A stretch of 49,127 bases of DNA from an uncultured Clostridia bacterium (GCA_946187775.1 CAMHSI010000006.1:1-49127), one strand, 5' to 3'. Counted from the first letter of the stretch, positions 9,526-18,141 are shown. Made by a program: numbers and translations. The notes: generated by a model not told the origin, from the sequence alone.

Positions 9526-10167
9526 TCAGAAGGAGGAAACGCCGTGACTGTTGACCAGTCCTGTCAGCTTTTCCCCTGCCTTGCACATCGGGCAGTTATG
9601 AGAGGAGCAGCTGGCATAATCGGGGAGGTTCTCCTTTACGGTGAAAACACTCTTGACCGGGAAGCCTTCACATTCATCAATCGCGGAGAAGATGGCCGAC
9701 ACACCTGCGGGCACACCGCTGTAATACCGGATAGCCTCGATGGCGGAGCGGGCGGTATAGCCTGTGGTCAGGGAGGCTGCCAGCACCAGCACATGCTTGC
9801 CCACAATCATCGGAGCGGTATTGTCCCGGAAGATCAGCTGGCTTCCGGAGGTATGTTCCGGAGTCACCACGTAAATCGTCTGGTGCGCATTCATGCTCCG
9901 GAACCCGGCCTCGGACAGTGCTGAAGCCATACAGGTGCCCAGCACCTCCGTTCCGTCCAGGCAGAGGATGGAGTCCACGATCGTGGAATTCTTGTACATG
10001 CGGCACAATTCTTCCGCGGCAATCCGGGCTTCTGACAGCCGGTGCTTGGTCATGGTCAGGTCAATGTAGTAATTGATATGGCTGTGGCTTGTGGCGAAAT
10101 GCCCGTGGGCGACGCGCAGACGCACCTTGTTCTGGTGATTCGGAATCTCAACAATCTGGATAGCCAT
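9526..10167 (-). CDS. Phosphoribosyltransferase-like protein (orotate PRTase fold, divergent PRPP loop)
   Basis: A 213-residue cytoplasmic protein. The central part has the alternating beta-alpha pattern of type I phosphoribosyltransferases. VLVLAASLTTGYTA (about 125-140) sits where these enzymes have their PRPP loop (usually VxxxDDxxTTGxT). The two acidic residues that contact the ribose hydroxyls are replaced by Ala-Ser, while the TTG part is kept. The C-terminal region carries CSSHNCPMC, a possible metal site, and the N-terminal region has a His-rich HGHFATSHSH stretch. Behind a strong GGAGGAGG site and its own promoter, it is a single-gene unit. The fold call is fairly safe, but catalysis as an orotate PRTase is doubtful; a regulatory or altered-substrate role is possible. 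Confidence 0.68.
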   Translation of the reverse strand: MAIQIVEIPNHQNKVRLRVAHGHFATSHSHINYYIDLTMTKHRLSEARIAAEELCRMYKNSTIVDSILCLDGTEVLGTCMASALSEAGFRSMNAHQTIYVVTPEHTSGSQLIFRDNTAPMIVGKHVLVLAASLTTGYTARSAIEAIRYYSGVPAGVSAIFSAIDECEGFPVKSVFTVKENLPDYASCSSHNCPMCKAGEKLTGLVNSHGVSSF

Positions 10168-10220
10168 GATTCGTTCCTCCTCCTGTATGAAATTCTGTAA
10201 AACAGTATCCCTGTGAATCT

Positions 10221-10249
10221 ACTATAAACCTTTTCCCTCCTGAGATCAA
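10221..10249 (-). promoter_or_regulatory. Sigma-A type promoter of the phosphoribosyltransferase gene
   Basis: Read on the minus strand: TTGATC, a 17-bp spacer, then TATAGT, about 55 bp upstream of the start codon. Just upstream lie two small inverted repeats: GCCTG/CAGGC at about 10266-10285, and AATGC/GCATT at about 10297-10312. They could be operator sites. Confidence 0.6.
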
Positions 10250-10339
10250 GTGGGCCGGCAGAACAGCCTGTCCTGATTAACAGGCAGTGATAGCGGAATG
10301 CACATTTGCATTATCGGGTTCGAATGATCGGAATATAAA

Positions 10340-10371
10340 GCAGGGAGCCTGATTAATCAAAGGCTCCCTGC
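10340..10371 (-). terminator. Terminator of the GH39-uxuA-SDR operon (bidirectional)
   Basis: An 11-bp perfect stem GCAGGGAGCCT / AGGCTCCCTGC with a 10-nt loop is flanked by A/T-rich tails on both sides (TTTATATTC on the minus strand, TTATATTTT on the plus strand). It lies about 70 bp past the SDR stop codon. Confidence 0.85.
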
Positions 10372-10443
10372 TTATATTTTGCCTTATGGCCGGCTTTCGG
10401 GCTCCGGCTCGGCGTATGGAAAACCAGCCGGGTCCTTCCGGAA

Positions 10444-11298
10444 TCAAACGCCGGAATAGGCGGAGAACCCGCCGTCGATCGGAATCGTCACGCCTGTGAT
10501 GAAGCTGGCGGCTTCGTTGTTCAGCAGAAACAGCACTGCGCCGCTGAGTTCTTTTTCACTGTCGCCGAACCGTCCCATGGGCGTGGCCGCCAGGATTTTG
10601 CCGGTACGGGCTGTGGGCGTTCCGTCCGGGTTGAAGAGCAGCGCCGCGTTCTGTTTCGTGGAGAAGAAACCGGGGGCAATGGCGTTTACCCGGATTCCTG
10701 CTTTGCTGAAGTGCACAGCCAGCCACTGGGTGAAGTTGGTCACGGCCGCCTTTGCGCCGGAATACGCGGGGATTTTCGTCAGGGGACAGTATGCGTTCAT
10801 GCTGCTGATGTTCAGGATGCTGCATCCTTCCCTTCCCACCATCTGCCGGGCAAAGGCCTGGGTGGGCAGCAGCGTGCCGATGAAGTTCAGGTTGAAAACG
10901 AACTCCACGCCGGATTTGTCCAGATCGAAGAAGGATTTGGTGTCGCTTTCGATGTCGCCCGGCTCAAAGTACTCCTTGTCCGTCGTGGCCCGGGGATTGT
11001 TTCCGCCCGCGCCGTTCAGCAGGATATCGCAGGGGCCGAAATCGGACATTACCTGGTCGGCCACGGAATAGCAGATATCCTTATCCAGCACATTGCAGCT
11101 GTACGCTTTGGCAATCCCGCCTTCGGCCGTAATTTCCTCCGCGAACTGGTTCGCCGCGTCATAGTTCAGGTCCAGCAGCGCCACCTTCGCGCCTGCCCGG
11201 GCCAGTACCTTCGCGAAATAGGAGCACAGCACGCCGCCCGCGCCGGTAACAACAGCCACCTTGCCCGTCAGATCAGTATTCAGCACGTTCTTCTGCAT
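10444..11298 (-). CDS. SDR-family oxidoreductase, probable D-mannonate (fructuronate) oxidoreductase
   Basis: A 284-residue short-chain dehydrogenase. The glycine-rich NAD(P) loop is TGAGGVLCSYFA near residue 20. LLNGAGGNNP follows, and the catalytic Ser-Tyr-Lys set lies in ISSMNAYCPLTKIPAYSGAKAA. The start at 11298 follows GGGAGG; the longer frame to 11376 runs back into uxuA. It begins 1 bp after the uxuA stop. Coupling to mannonate dehydratase suggests it interconverts D-fructuronate and D-mannonate with NAD(H), the step before UxuA in glucuronate breakdown. SDR-type enzymes replace the long-chain UxuB type in many Firmicutes. Assignment rests on family plus context. Confidence 0.85.
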   Translation of the reverse strand: MQKNVLNTDLTGKVAVVTGAGGVLCSYFAKVLARAGAKVALLDLNYDAANQFAEEITAEGGIAKAYSCNVLDKDICYSVADQVMSDFGPCDILLNGAGGNNPRATTDKEYFEPGDIESDTKSFFDLDKSGVEFVFNLNFIGTLLPTQAFARQMVGREGCSILNISSMNAYCPLTKIPAYSGAKAAVTNFTQWLAVHFSKAGIRVNAIAPGFFSTKQNAALLFNPDGTPTARTGKILAATPMGRFGDSEKELSGAVLFLLNNEAASFITGVTIPIDGGFSAYSGV

Positions 11299-11299
11299 C

Positions 11300-12382
11300 T
11301 TATTTTCCTCCCTTGTTTTCTTTGTCAATGGCTTCCCACAGGCCATTGATATAGGCAGCGCCCAGCGCGCGGTCATACAGGCCGTACCCCGGCCGGCCCT
11401 GCTCGTCCCAGATCATGCGCCCGTGGTCGGGGCGGATATAGGTATCCGGGCAGGTGTCGTAAATGGCCTTCACGATCTCGTACATGTCCAGATCCCCGGT
11501 GCTGCTCAGGTGGGCCGCCTCCCGGAAATGATGGTAGCCCAGGTATTTCACGTTGCGGACATGCATCGCCCCGATGCGGTTCATCCCGCCGAAGTGGCGG
11601 ATAATGGCCGGAATGTCGTTGTCCGGATTGGATCCCAGGGAACCGGTGCACAGGCAGAGCGTGTTCGCCGGGCTGTCGTGCAGCTGCACCATTTTGTCAA
11701 AATCGTCCTGGCTGTGGGTGATGCGGGGCAGGCCGAAGATCGGCCAGGCGGGATCGTCCGGGTGGCACGCCATGCGCACGCCGACTTCCTCGCACACGGG
11801 GATCACCGCGTCCAGGAAGTATTTGAAATTCTTCCGCAGATCGTCCGGTCCGATATTTTCGTATTGCTTCAGGGTCGTCTCCAGCAGTGCCAGGCGTTCC
11901 GGCTCCCATCCGGGCAGGGTGAAGCCCTTGCTGTCCTCGGCAGTTTTGCGCACGATTTCCAGCGGGCCCATTTCGCCCAGGTCCTTCTCATCAAAGTACA
12001 GGCTGTTGCTGCCGTCTTCCGGAATCACCCGCGCCAGGTCCGTCCGCAGCCAGTCGAACACCGGCATGAAGTTGTAGACAATCACCTTCACGCCGTGCTT
12101 CGCCAGCATCCGGATGGTGCTGATGTAGTTCGCGATGTATTCTTCCCGGCTGGGCAGGCCCATTTTGATGTCCTCATGCACGTTGACGGACTCGATGACC
12201 TCGATCTCCAGTCCGGCTTCGTTCACTTCCTTCTTCAGCGCCGCGAATTCCTCCTCCGGCCAGTCCACGCCCGCGGGTTTGTCCAGCAGGCCCATCAGGC
12301 CGGTCATGCCGGGAATCTGTTTCACGTATTTCAGCGGGATCGGGTCGATTGCGCTGCCGTACCAGCGGAATGTCATTTTCAT
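11300..12382 (-). CDS. uxuA: Mannonate dehydratase
   Basis: A 360-residue protein with the N-terminal pattern of UxuA ([21 protein letters not shown]), a TIM-barrel metal-dependent enzyme that converts D-mannonate to 2-keto-3-deoxy-D-gluconate. Conserved blocks include [39 protein letters not shown] and IRPDHGR, which contain the Cys, His and Asp residues used for metal binding in the family. ATG 12382 has a GAAAGGAG site about 10 nt upstream; a second ATG two codons in is possible. It lies between the GH39 gene (15 bp upstream) and the SDR gene, giving a short uronate pathway. The later KDG kinase and aldolase are not in this window. Confidence 0.93.
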   Translation of the reverse strand: MKMTFRWYGSAIDPIPLKYVKQIPGMTGLMGLLDKPAGVDWPEEEFAALKKEVNEAGLEIEVIESVNVHEDIKMGLPSREEYIANYISTIRMLAKHGVKVIVYNFMPVFDWLRTDLARVIPEDGSNSLYFDEKDLGEMGPLEIVRKTAEDSKGFTLPGWEPERLALLETTLKQYENIGPDDLRKNFKYFLDAVIPVCEEVGVRMACHPDDPAWPIFGLPRITHSQDDFDKMVQLHDSPANTLCLCTGSLGSNPDNDIPAIIRHFGGMNRIGAMHVRNVKYLGYHHFREAAHLSSTGDLDMYEIVKAIYDTCPDTYIRPDHGRMIWDEQGRPGYGLYDRALGAAYINGLWEAIDKENKGGK

Positions 12383-12397
12383 TGGCTTCTTCTCCTT

Positions 12398-13999
12398 TCA
12401 TTTATGGATCACAAAACCGTACACATCATTGACGCCCAGAGCGGCGCGGATGGTCAATATCCCGTCCGCCCATTCATAGGGCCATTCTTCGGCCTGTACT
12501 GCGCTTTGCCGGCGGATCTTTTCCGTTTCAGCCGGAGTCAGCGTTTCCGGGGATCCCATTTCTTCCCAGACAAGGAGCGGATTCCCGTGCGTCTCGTCGA
12601 TGCGTTTCACTGTGACGGATTCGGGCTTGTGCGGCATTTCGATCCGGATCACGGCTTCCTCGCCCGGAAGATCCAGGTTCTTCATCTTCTGCCGGAAAAG
12701 CAGGATGTGCGTCTCCCGGCTGTCCGCAAACGCGGCTGCTCCGATTTCTCCGTCCAGTGCTTCCTTTCCCAGGTCGATGTGCGTATCCGGCGCGTCCGCC
12801 AGCAGCTTCATCGCATGGAAAACCGGTTTGGGAATACCGTGCTGGGTCAGCATGCCGAAGCCGCCGTGAAACTCCTGCGGGAAAGGATGAAGTTCCTCAA
12901 AAATATCGCTGAAGCACCAGATGGAAGATCCGGTCACATCCTCCGCGACAGCCAGGGCCATCTTCACGTCGTATGCCGCCACTTTCCGGGTATCGTTTGT
13001 ATAGGCGGAAAAGATGGCGTTCTCGTTCCATTCGGTATAGAAGAGAGGCTTCCCTTTCGCCTGTTCCCGTGCTCGGGCGGCGTTTTTCCGGAAGAGGTCG
13101 TCCGGAATATCCGTCGTTTCTGATTTGTCCGGGGTCACCGCGCGGTATCCGGCCAGGAAGGTTTTTTCCTTCACCTGCTTCAGCGCCGCCGCGGCAGCCC
13201 GCAGGTGCGCCTGCCACGCCTCAAATCCGCCTGCCTGTCCTTCCCCATCGCCCTGATCCTCAACTCCGCCGACGGGATCGCCCGCGTACTGATGGGTTGA
13301 CACAAAATCCACGGGAACATCATTTTCCCGGCAGTAATCCAGGAAGCTGCCGATCCATTTGCTGCCGCTGGTGGAAGGTCCGCCCACCCGGATTTCCGGA
13401 TCCACGGCTTTGATCGCGCGCACGCTCTCCGCGTAGAAGCGGAAATACTCTTCCCGGCTGCCGTTCCAGAAAACGTAAGGAAGATCCGGTTCGTTCCACA
13501 CTTCAAAATACCAGCTGCGGATTTCCTCATCGCCATACCGTTTCCGCAGGAACCGGACAAATGCCTGCAGATAGTCCCGCCACGCATCATAATCCGCCGG
13601 CGGAACGATGTTCGGCCGGTAGAAGAACCCGCCCTTCATCGGCCTTCCTTCCTCCTTCAGCGCCAGCTTTTCCGGCATGAAGGAAAGCTCAACGAAAGGT
13701 TTCATCCCCGCCTCCAGCACGTTGTCATATGCCGCGGCGCAGGCGTTGAAATTGTATTCGGTAAACTGTCCCGCGCCTTCAATATCCATCTGCATGGACA
13801 GGTCGTTGAAAGTGCGCATGTCGTCGCAGAAGATTCCGTGAAAGCGGACACGCTCAATTCCCAGTGAATCATGGATGAACTTCAGCTGTTTCGTGTAATC
13901 CGTCCGGAGCGCCAGCAGCGCGTGGCCGGATCCCACGCAGAACTGCCAGTGTTTCCTGTGCGGTATATGCTTTGCGTCCCTTCTGATCAGAAATTCCAT
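12398..13999 (-). CDS. Glycoside hydrolase family 39 (beta-xylosidase type)
   Basis: A 533-residue protein. The TIM barrel carries the acid/base Glu in FEVWNEPDLPYVFW (about E170) and the nucleophile in LFYTEWNEN (about E323), both typical of GH39 beta-xylosidases. A beta-sandwich end follows, and there is no signal peptide. The GGAGGG ribosome binding site is formed in part by the stop codon of the relic upstream, so the gene was once coupled to that lost gene. It heads the GH39-uxuA-SDR unit. Because uxuA follows, the product may release xylose from aldouronic (methylglucuronoxylan) oligosaccharides. Alpha-L-iduronidase, the other main GH39 activity, cannot be excluded from sequence alone. 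Confidence 0.9.
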   Translation of the reverse strand: MEFLIRRDAKHIPHRKHWQFCVGSGHALLALRTDYTKQLKFIHDSLGIERVRFHGIFCDDMRTFNDLSMQMDIEGAGQFTEYNFNACAAAYDNVLEAGMKPFVELSFMPEKLALKEEGRPMKGGFFYRPNIVPPADYDAWRDYLQAFVRFLRKRYGDEEIRSWYFEVWNEPDLPYVFWNGSREEYFRFYAESVRAIKAVDPEIRVGGPSTSGSKWIGSFLDYCRENDVPVDFVSTHQYAGDPVGGVEDQGDGEGQAGGFEAWQAHLRAAAAALKQVKEKTFLAGYRAVTPDKSETTDIPDDLFRKNAARAREQAKGKPLFYTEWNENAIFSAYTNDTRKVAAYDVKMALAVAEDVTGSSIWCFSDIFEELHPFPQEFHGGFGMLTQHGIPKPVFHAMKLLADAPDTHIDLGKEALDGEIGAAAFADSRETHILLFRQKMKNLDLPGEEAVIRIEMPHKPESVTVKRIDETHGNPLLVWEEMGSPETLTPAETEKIRRQSAVQAEEWPYEWADGILTIRAALGVNDVYGFVIHK

Positions 14000-14008
14000 G
14001 TTTCCCTC

Positions 14009-14116
14009 CTATCCGAGCATCTCCTTCAGTTTTCCGTAGTATTTTGCTTCTTCCTCCGGGCTGTATTTCCCGGCCAGGAACAGCGGGTTCAGTTTATGCG
14101 GTGATTGCCGTATGAA
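14009..14116 (-). pseudogene. 3'-terminal relic of a lost gene upstream of GH39
   Basis: Thirty-five codons open between two stops, without a start codon. The translation looks like a genuine charged helical protein end (NPLFLAGKYSPEEEAKYY, ending in KLKEMLG). Its TAG stop merges with the GH39 ribosome binding site, the arrangement expected of the preceding gene in an operon. The reading stops being protein-like near a 7-bp inverted repeat (GGTGATT / AATCACC, 14100-14121). I infer that the rest of the gene was deleted, placing the DUF1836 gene next to GH39. I do not recognise the parent family. Confidence 0.5.
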
Positions 14117-14132
14117 TCACCTTTGCCCGGAT

Positions 14133-14585
14133 TCATTCACCGGCAAGGTGCATGATATATTGATAGGAAGAGGATTTCAGCGCATACAGCAGGCGGGAGG
14201 ACTCTTCCCGTTTTTTGTATTCTGACAGAACCTGATCCTGACACTGCCGGAACTGAAGATACAGTTCCTTTGTTTCGGTTCCATCCTCAGGATGCAAAAG
14301 CGTTTTTACAAGTTCCATCGGGGTGGTCAGTTTCAGTTGAACAATCATAAGCAGCTGGGCGAGTGCGTCCCGGCTGTACTTTTTTCCGGCCGGTTTATCA
14401 ATCAGACCGGCTTTGACATAGTTATTGATCATACTGGAGGTCAGATCCAGCCGTCCGGAAGCACCCGGGAGAGCCCGGTTGATAAATAAGATAATCTGAT
14501 CTTTGTACAGACCAAAATCCGGAAGGGTTTCCCAGTCCGGCAGCAGGCAGCCCTGCAGGTGCTCAAGGATCTTTTCGTGTGTCAT
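14133..14585 (-). CDS. DUF1836 protein, putative MerR-like DNA-binding regulator
   Basis: A 150-residue protein. The middle (LTSSMINNYVKAGLIDKPAGKKYSRD, about 55-80) has the shape of a winged helix-turn-helix of the MerR type, and the remainder is helical. It matches the DUF1836 family, small Firmicute proteins treated as transcription factors of unknown ligand. I place the start at 14585, where GGGGGAGG is 7 nt upstream; the frame is open to 14663, but those codons lie in the promoter region. It is divergent from the SGNH hydrolase. A perfect 14-bp palindrome lies over the likely -10 box of that gene, so this protein is the natural candidate to bind it (inference). Confidence 0.72.
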   Translation of the reverse strand: MTHEKILEHLQGCLLPDWETLPDFGLYKDQIILFINRALPGASGRLDLTSSMINNYVKAGLIDKPAGKKYSRDALAQLLMIVQLKLTTPMELVKTLLHPEDGTETKELYLQFRQCQDQVLSEYKKREESSRLLYALKSSSYQYIMHLAGE

Positions 14586-14641
14586 ATCCATTCCTCCCCC
14601 TGAAAGAATATCACAAACTGTCCGAATGCTCAATGAACAGG

Positions 14642-14677
14642 TTGACAGTATTTTATAAATCATGTAAACTAGTTTAC
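14642..14677 (+). promoter_or_regulatory. Promoter of the SGNH hydrolase gene with palindromic operator
   Basis: TTGACA (14642-14647), a 17-bp spacer, then TAAACT (14665-14670). The -10 box is embedded in a perfect palindrome, GTAAACTAGTTTAC (14664-14677). A repressor bound there would block the promoter. The region is strongly A/T-rich compared with its surroundings. Confidence 0.65.
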
Positions 14678-14713
14678 AGAACTAGATTATATGATTGCGA
14701 GGTCTGAATTTCA

Positions 14714-15379
14714 ATGGGTGAAATCTATTTGTTCGGGGATTCCACATCTCAGGGAATTGTACTGGATGCAGACGGTGTCTATCATGTATCACGTCAGGGA
14801 TGCATACGTCTGCTGAAGAGAAAGGGTTTCCCGATTCGCAATTATGCGGTTCACGGGTATACGGTTCTGCAGGGACTGGAATCCTTCGAACGCATGGAGA
14901 TTGAACCAGGATCTTCCTGCATTATTCAGTTTGGCGGTAATGACAGTGATCTGGACTGGGATGCGGTTTCGCAGGAACCGGAGATTTTCCATGACGGGCG
15001 GATTCCGCTGCATGAATTCAGTCAGATTCTGACCCGGTTTGTTCAGGAGGCACGCTCCAGATCCCTGAAACCGATCCTTGTCACGCCGCTGGCCCTGATC
15101 TCCACCCGCTTTTACCGGTGGGTCTGCCGGGAGCGGAATGCCGAGCACATTCTGCATTATCTCCGGAATGATACGGAAAGCATGTATCGTTGGCAGGAAC
15201 GGTATGCGACTGCGGTCCGTGAAGTAGCGGCAAGTGAAAACTGCAGGTTGATCGATATTCGGAACTGGCTTCTTGACAGACTGGACTATCCGTCCTTGTT
15301 TTGTGCCGATGGAATTCATCCGAATGATGCGGGACATGAGGCGATCGCAGAAATCATCCTTGAGCACTGCAGTGCATAA
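14714..15379 (+). CDS. SGNH/GDSL-family hydrolase (esterase type)
   Basis: A 221-residue cytoplasmic protein with the SGNH blocks in order. Block I is LFGDSTSQG (catalytic Ser about residue 10). A Gly block surrounds residues 40-50 (NYAVHGYT). Block III is QFGGNDSD (Asn). Block V is DGIHPNDAGH (catalytic Asp and His). Such enzymes remove acetyl or other acyl groups from sugars, rhamnogalacturonan or xylan oligosaccharides, or act as lipases. With no signal peptide and glycosidases nearby, deacetylation of an imported sugar is the likely role. The ribosome binding site is weak (GAGG about 11 nt upstream). Control is probably by the divergent DUF1836 protein. Confidence 0.85.
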   Translation: MGEIYLFGDSTSQGIVLDADGVYHVSRQGCIRLLKRKGFPIRNYAVHGYTVLQGLESFERMEIEPGSSCIIQFGGNDSDLDWDAVSQEPEIFHDGRIPLHEFSQILTRFVQEARSRSLKPILVTPLALISTRFYRWVCRERNAEHILHYLRNDTESMYRWQERYATAVREVAASENCRLIDIRNWLLDRLDYPSLFCADGIHPNDAGHEAIAEIILEHCSA

Positions 15380-15520
15380 AGAGATTTGCAGCACAGGAAC
15401 CTTTTGATCGCTCTTTTCATATTGCTCCAGGCCTTCATATCTCTGAGGATACTGCCGGCAAAGGAGGAGATCGCCGAAACGCCGGAGGGTCTGTTCAATT
15501 GACCGGCGCATAAAACGAGC

Positions 15521-15549
15521 TTGTTGCATCTGCCTTTAAGTGGTAGAAT
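15521..15549 (+). promoter_or_regulatory. Sigma-A type promoter of the sensor kinase operon
   Basis: TTGTTG (15521-15526), 17 bp, TAGAAT (15544-15549), about 50 bp before the kinase start. The stretch between the SGNH stop and this promoter (15380-15520) holds no gene that I can support. Confidence 0.5.
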
Positions 15550-15597
15550 AACAGGTAAGTGTTATATTATTCTGCCTTCTCCGGAGGAAATGTTGAA

Positions 15598-18141
15598 ATG
15601 AGCCGTCTGAAGACATCGTGGATCGTCATGGCGAACATCGCCCTGATGAGCGCCATCCTGGTTTTCGTTGCGCTGTATTCCAACTACGAGAGAAAAGAAA
15701 ACTACCGGTCCCAGGTGGAGCATTTCGTCAATGCGTCAATTGCCATGGAACGGGTAACAGGTAACTACCTGGAAGGGGAACAGCAGATCTGTGACAACTG
15801 GGCGCAGTACATTAACAGCCTGGATCTGACGCTGGAGGAAGCGGCAGCATATATCCGGGCGACCCATGCCAAGGCTGATACGTCCGCCCACCTCATCGAT
15901 ACGGAAACCATGACGGGCTATTCGACCCGGCCGAAGCTGAACAGTACAGAGGATTATGATGTTTCCTATGCACGGATGGATCTGTTTGGGGACGGGGCAT
16001 GGATTGCGGAGCTGGGTGAGGCAATCAACATTACCCGAACCTATACGAATCCCATGAACGGGGAACAGTCCCTGGCCTTCTGCAACAGGATCACCGTGCG
16101 GGATGCGGAAAGCGGAGAAAAGAAGCAGGCTTATCTGCTGCGCATCGTTCCCGTGTCCAACCTGGAGGAAAAGTGGGTTTTCCCCAAGGAAGAATATGGG
16201 GATGAGGATTTTTCCATCATCGACACGGAAGGCAGCTATGTCATCAGGGGCCGTTCCTTTAAAAGCAACAGCTTCTTCGAGTTCTACAAGTCCTACAACC
16301 AGCCCGGGATCACGGCGCAGAATCAGCTGTTTTCGGACATCCTGTCCGGCACAGGCTCGTTCAATATGCAGGATTCAAGAGGCAGGGAATGTATTGTCGC
16401 CCATACGCCCATTACCTCCACAAAAGGCTGGGTGCTGCTGAGCCTTGCGCCGGTCAGCAACCTGAATGCGGATACGGAAAACTGGGTGCTGATTGGAGTG
16501 ATCTCCTTCGGATTGCTGCTTTTGCTGGCGACGGACTTCCTGTATATGCATTCCGTCAATAAAAAACTTCGGGTCATGGCCAGGGAAGCGGCAGCCGCCA
16601 ACAAGGCAAAAACCGATTTTCTCTCTACGATGTCCCATGATATACGCACTCCGATGAACGCGATCATCGGGCTGACCACGATCGCCGAAAAAAACCTGGG
16701 CGACCAGGAAGCTGTAGCGGACAACCTGAGAAAGATCAGCCTGGCCGGCAATCATCTGCTGACGCTGATCAATGATATTCTGGATATTTCCAAGGTGGAG
16801 AGCGGAAAGCTCAATCTGAGTCCGATCACCTTTTCCATTGTGGAAACCGTGGAAAACCTGGTGAATCTGTCTCAGCCCATGATCAAGGAGAAAAACATCA
16901 TTTTCAGCTTCCGCACCAATCGGATTGAGAAGGAGTATCTTTACGCGGATCAGCTTCGGCTGAATCAGATTTACATCAATATCCTTTCCAACGCCATCAA
17001 GTATACCATGCCCGGCGGCCGCGTATCCGTGGACCTGCGGGAGGAACAAAGCGAGAAGGACGGCTGCGTGAAACTGATCTATCGCGTTGAGGACACCGGG
17101 ATCGGTATGAGCCCTGAGTTCCTGGAAAAAATGTACCAGCCCTTTTCCCGGCAGACGGACAGCCGGGTAAACAGCATTCAGGGAACCGGGCTCGGGCTTG
17201 CGATCACCAGGCAGATGGTCGAGCTGATGAACGGGACGATCGAATGCCAGAGCGAACTTGAAAAAGGTACGGCCTTCACCATTACGCTGGATCTTCCGGT
17301 TGCTGAAAAGCAGCTGGAGGAGATGAGAATCGACGGTGTGGACGCCCTGATCGCGGACGACGACCCGATTTTGCTGGAAACTGCGGCGGATACGCTTGAG
17401 TCACTGGGAATTCGCACGGACCGGGCGAATTCCGGCCTGGAAGCGCTGGATATGATCCGTCGCCGGCATGAAGCCGGAAAGGATTACAATGTGGTCATTC
17501 TGGACTGGAAGATGCCGGAACCGGACGGCATCGAGACGATCAAGCGCATCCGGAAGGAAATCGGCGCTCCAATCCCCATTCTGCTGACCTCCGCTTACGA
17601 CTGGTCGGATATTGAAGAGGAAGCGAAAGCGGCAGGGGCGAACGGATTCATCAGCAAACCGCTGTTCCGTTCCGGACTGTATGGAAAAATCAATGAGCTG
17701 CTCGGGACGGAAGTAAAGGCTGTGGAGCCGACGGAAGACTATTCCGACCTGGCCGGACTGAATATCCTGATCGCGGAGGACAACGATATCAACTGGGAGA
17801 TCATCTCCACCATGCTGAGCATGTTTGGGATCACATCCGAGCGGGCGGAAAACGGACGAATCTGCGTGGAAAAAATGGCCGAGGCCACAGAGGGCCGCTA
17901 TGACCTGATTTTTATGGATGTCCAGATGCCGGAAATGAACGGCCTGGACGCGACGCGGCATATCCGTAAGCAGGAAAACCGCTGGGCGGCCTCCATTCCC
18001 ATCATTGCCATGACCGCTGACGCTTTCTCTGAAAATGTGGCGGAATGCCTGCAGGCGGGCATGAACGGGCATATCGCAAAACCGGTTGATCTGAAACTTG
18101 TGATCAAAGAGATTCGCAGAATCAAGGAGGAAAAGAAATGA
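15598..18141 (+). CDS. Hybrid sensor histidine kinase with two receiver domains
   Basis: An 847-residue membrane protein. TM1 spans about 8-28. An extracellular sensing region of roughly 265 residues (Cache/PAS-like, inferred) follows, then TM2 (about 295-317). The HisKA helix holds the phospho-acceptor His in STMSHDIRTPMNA (about H347). The ATPase has its N box near NILSNAIKY (about 460), G1 in DTGIGMS (about 500) and G2 in GTGLGLA (about 528). Receiver 1 has its Asp in VILDWKMPEPDG (about D636). Receiver 2 has its Asp in IFMDVQMPEMNG (about D774). There is no output domain. Start 15598 has GGAGG 10 nt upstream. The gene is coupled by ATGA overlap to a solute-binding protein, which probably delivers the signal. 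Confidence 0.93.
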   Translation: MSRLKTSWIVMANIALMSAILVFVALYSNYERKENYRSQVEHFVNASIAMERVTGNYLEGEQQICDNWAQYINSLDLTLEEAAAYIRATHAKADTSAHLIDTETMTGYSTRPKLNSTEDYDVSYARMDLFGDGAWIAELGEAINITRTYTNPMNGEQSLAFCNRITVRDAESGEKKQAYLLRIVPVSNLEEKWVFPKEEYGDEDFSIIDTEGSYVIRGRSFKSNSFFEFYKSYNQPGITAQNQLFSDILSGTGSFNMQDSRGRECIVAHTPITSTKGWVLLSLAPVSNLNADTENWVLIGVISFGLLLLLATDFLYMHSVNKKLRVMAREAAAANKAKTDFLSTMSHDIRTPMNAIIGLTTIAEKNLGDQEAVADNLRKISLAGNHLLTLINDILDISKVESGKLNLSPITFSIVETVENLVNLSQPMIKEKNIIFSFRTNRIEKEYLYADQLRLNQIYINILSNAIKYTMPGGRVSVDLREEQSEKDGCVKLIYRVEDTGIGMSPEFLEKMYQPFSRQTDSRVNSIQGTGLGLAITRQMVELMNGTIECQSELEKGTAFTITLDLPVAEKQLEEMRIDGVDALIADDDPILLETAADTLESLGIRTDRANSGLEALDMIRRRHEAGKDYNVVILDWKMPEPDGIETIKRIRKEIGAPIPILLTSAYDWSDIEEEAKAAGANGFISKPLFRSGLYGKINELLGTEVKAVEPTEDYSDLAGLNILIAEDNDINWEIISTMLSMFGITSERAENGRICVEKMAEATEGRYDLIFMDVQMPEMNGLDATRHIRKQENRWAASIPIIAMTADAFSENVAECLQAGMNGHIAKPVDLKLVIKEIRRIKEEKK

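Noticed and set aside
11261-13123. 620-codon plus-strand frame across uxuA and GH39
   Set aside because: It crosses gene borders antisense to two well-supported enzymes and reads as low-quality protein; typical of G/C-rich codon bias.
15380-15520. Plus-strand frame after the SGNH stop resembling a membrane segment (about 40 codons)
   Set aside because: It has no start codon or ribosome binding site and is short enough to be chance.
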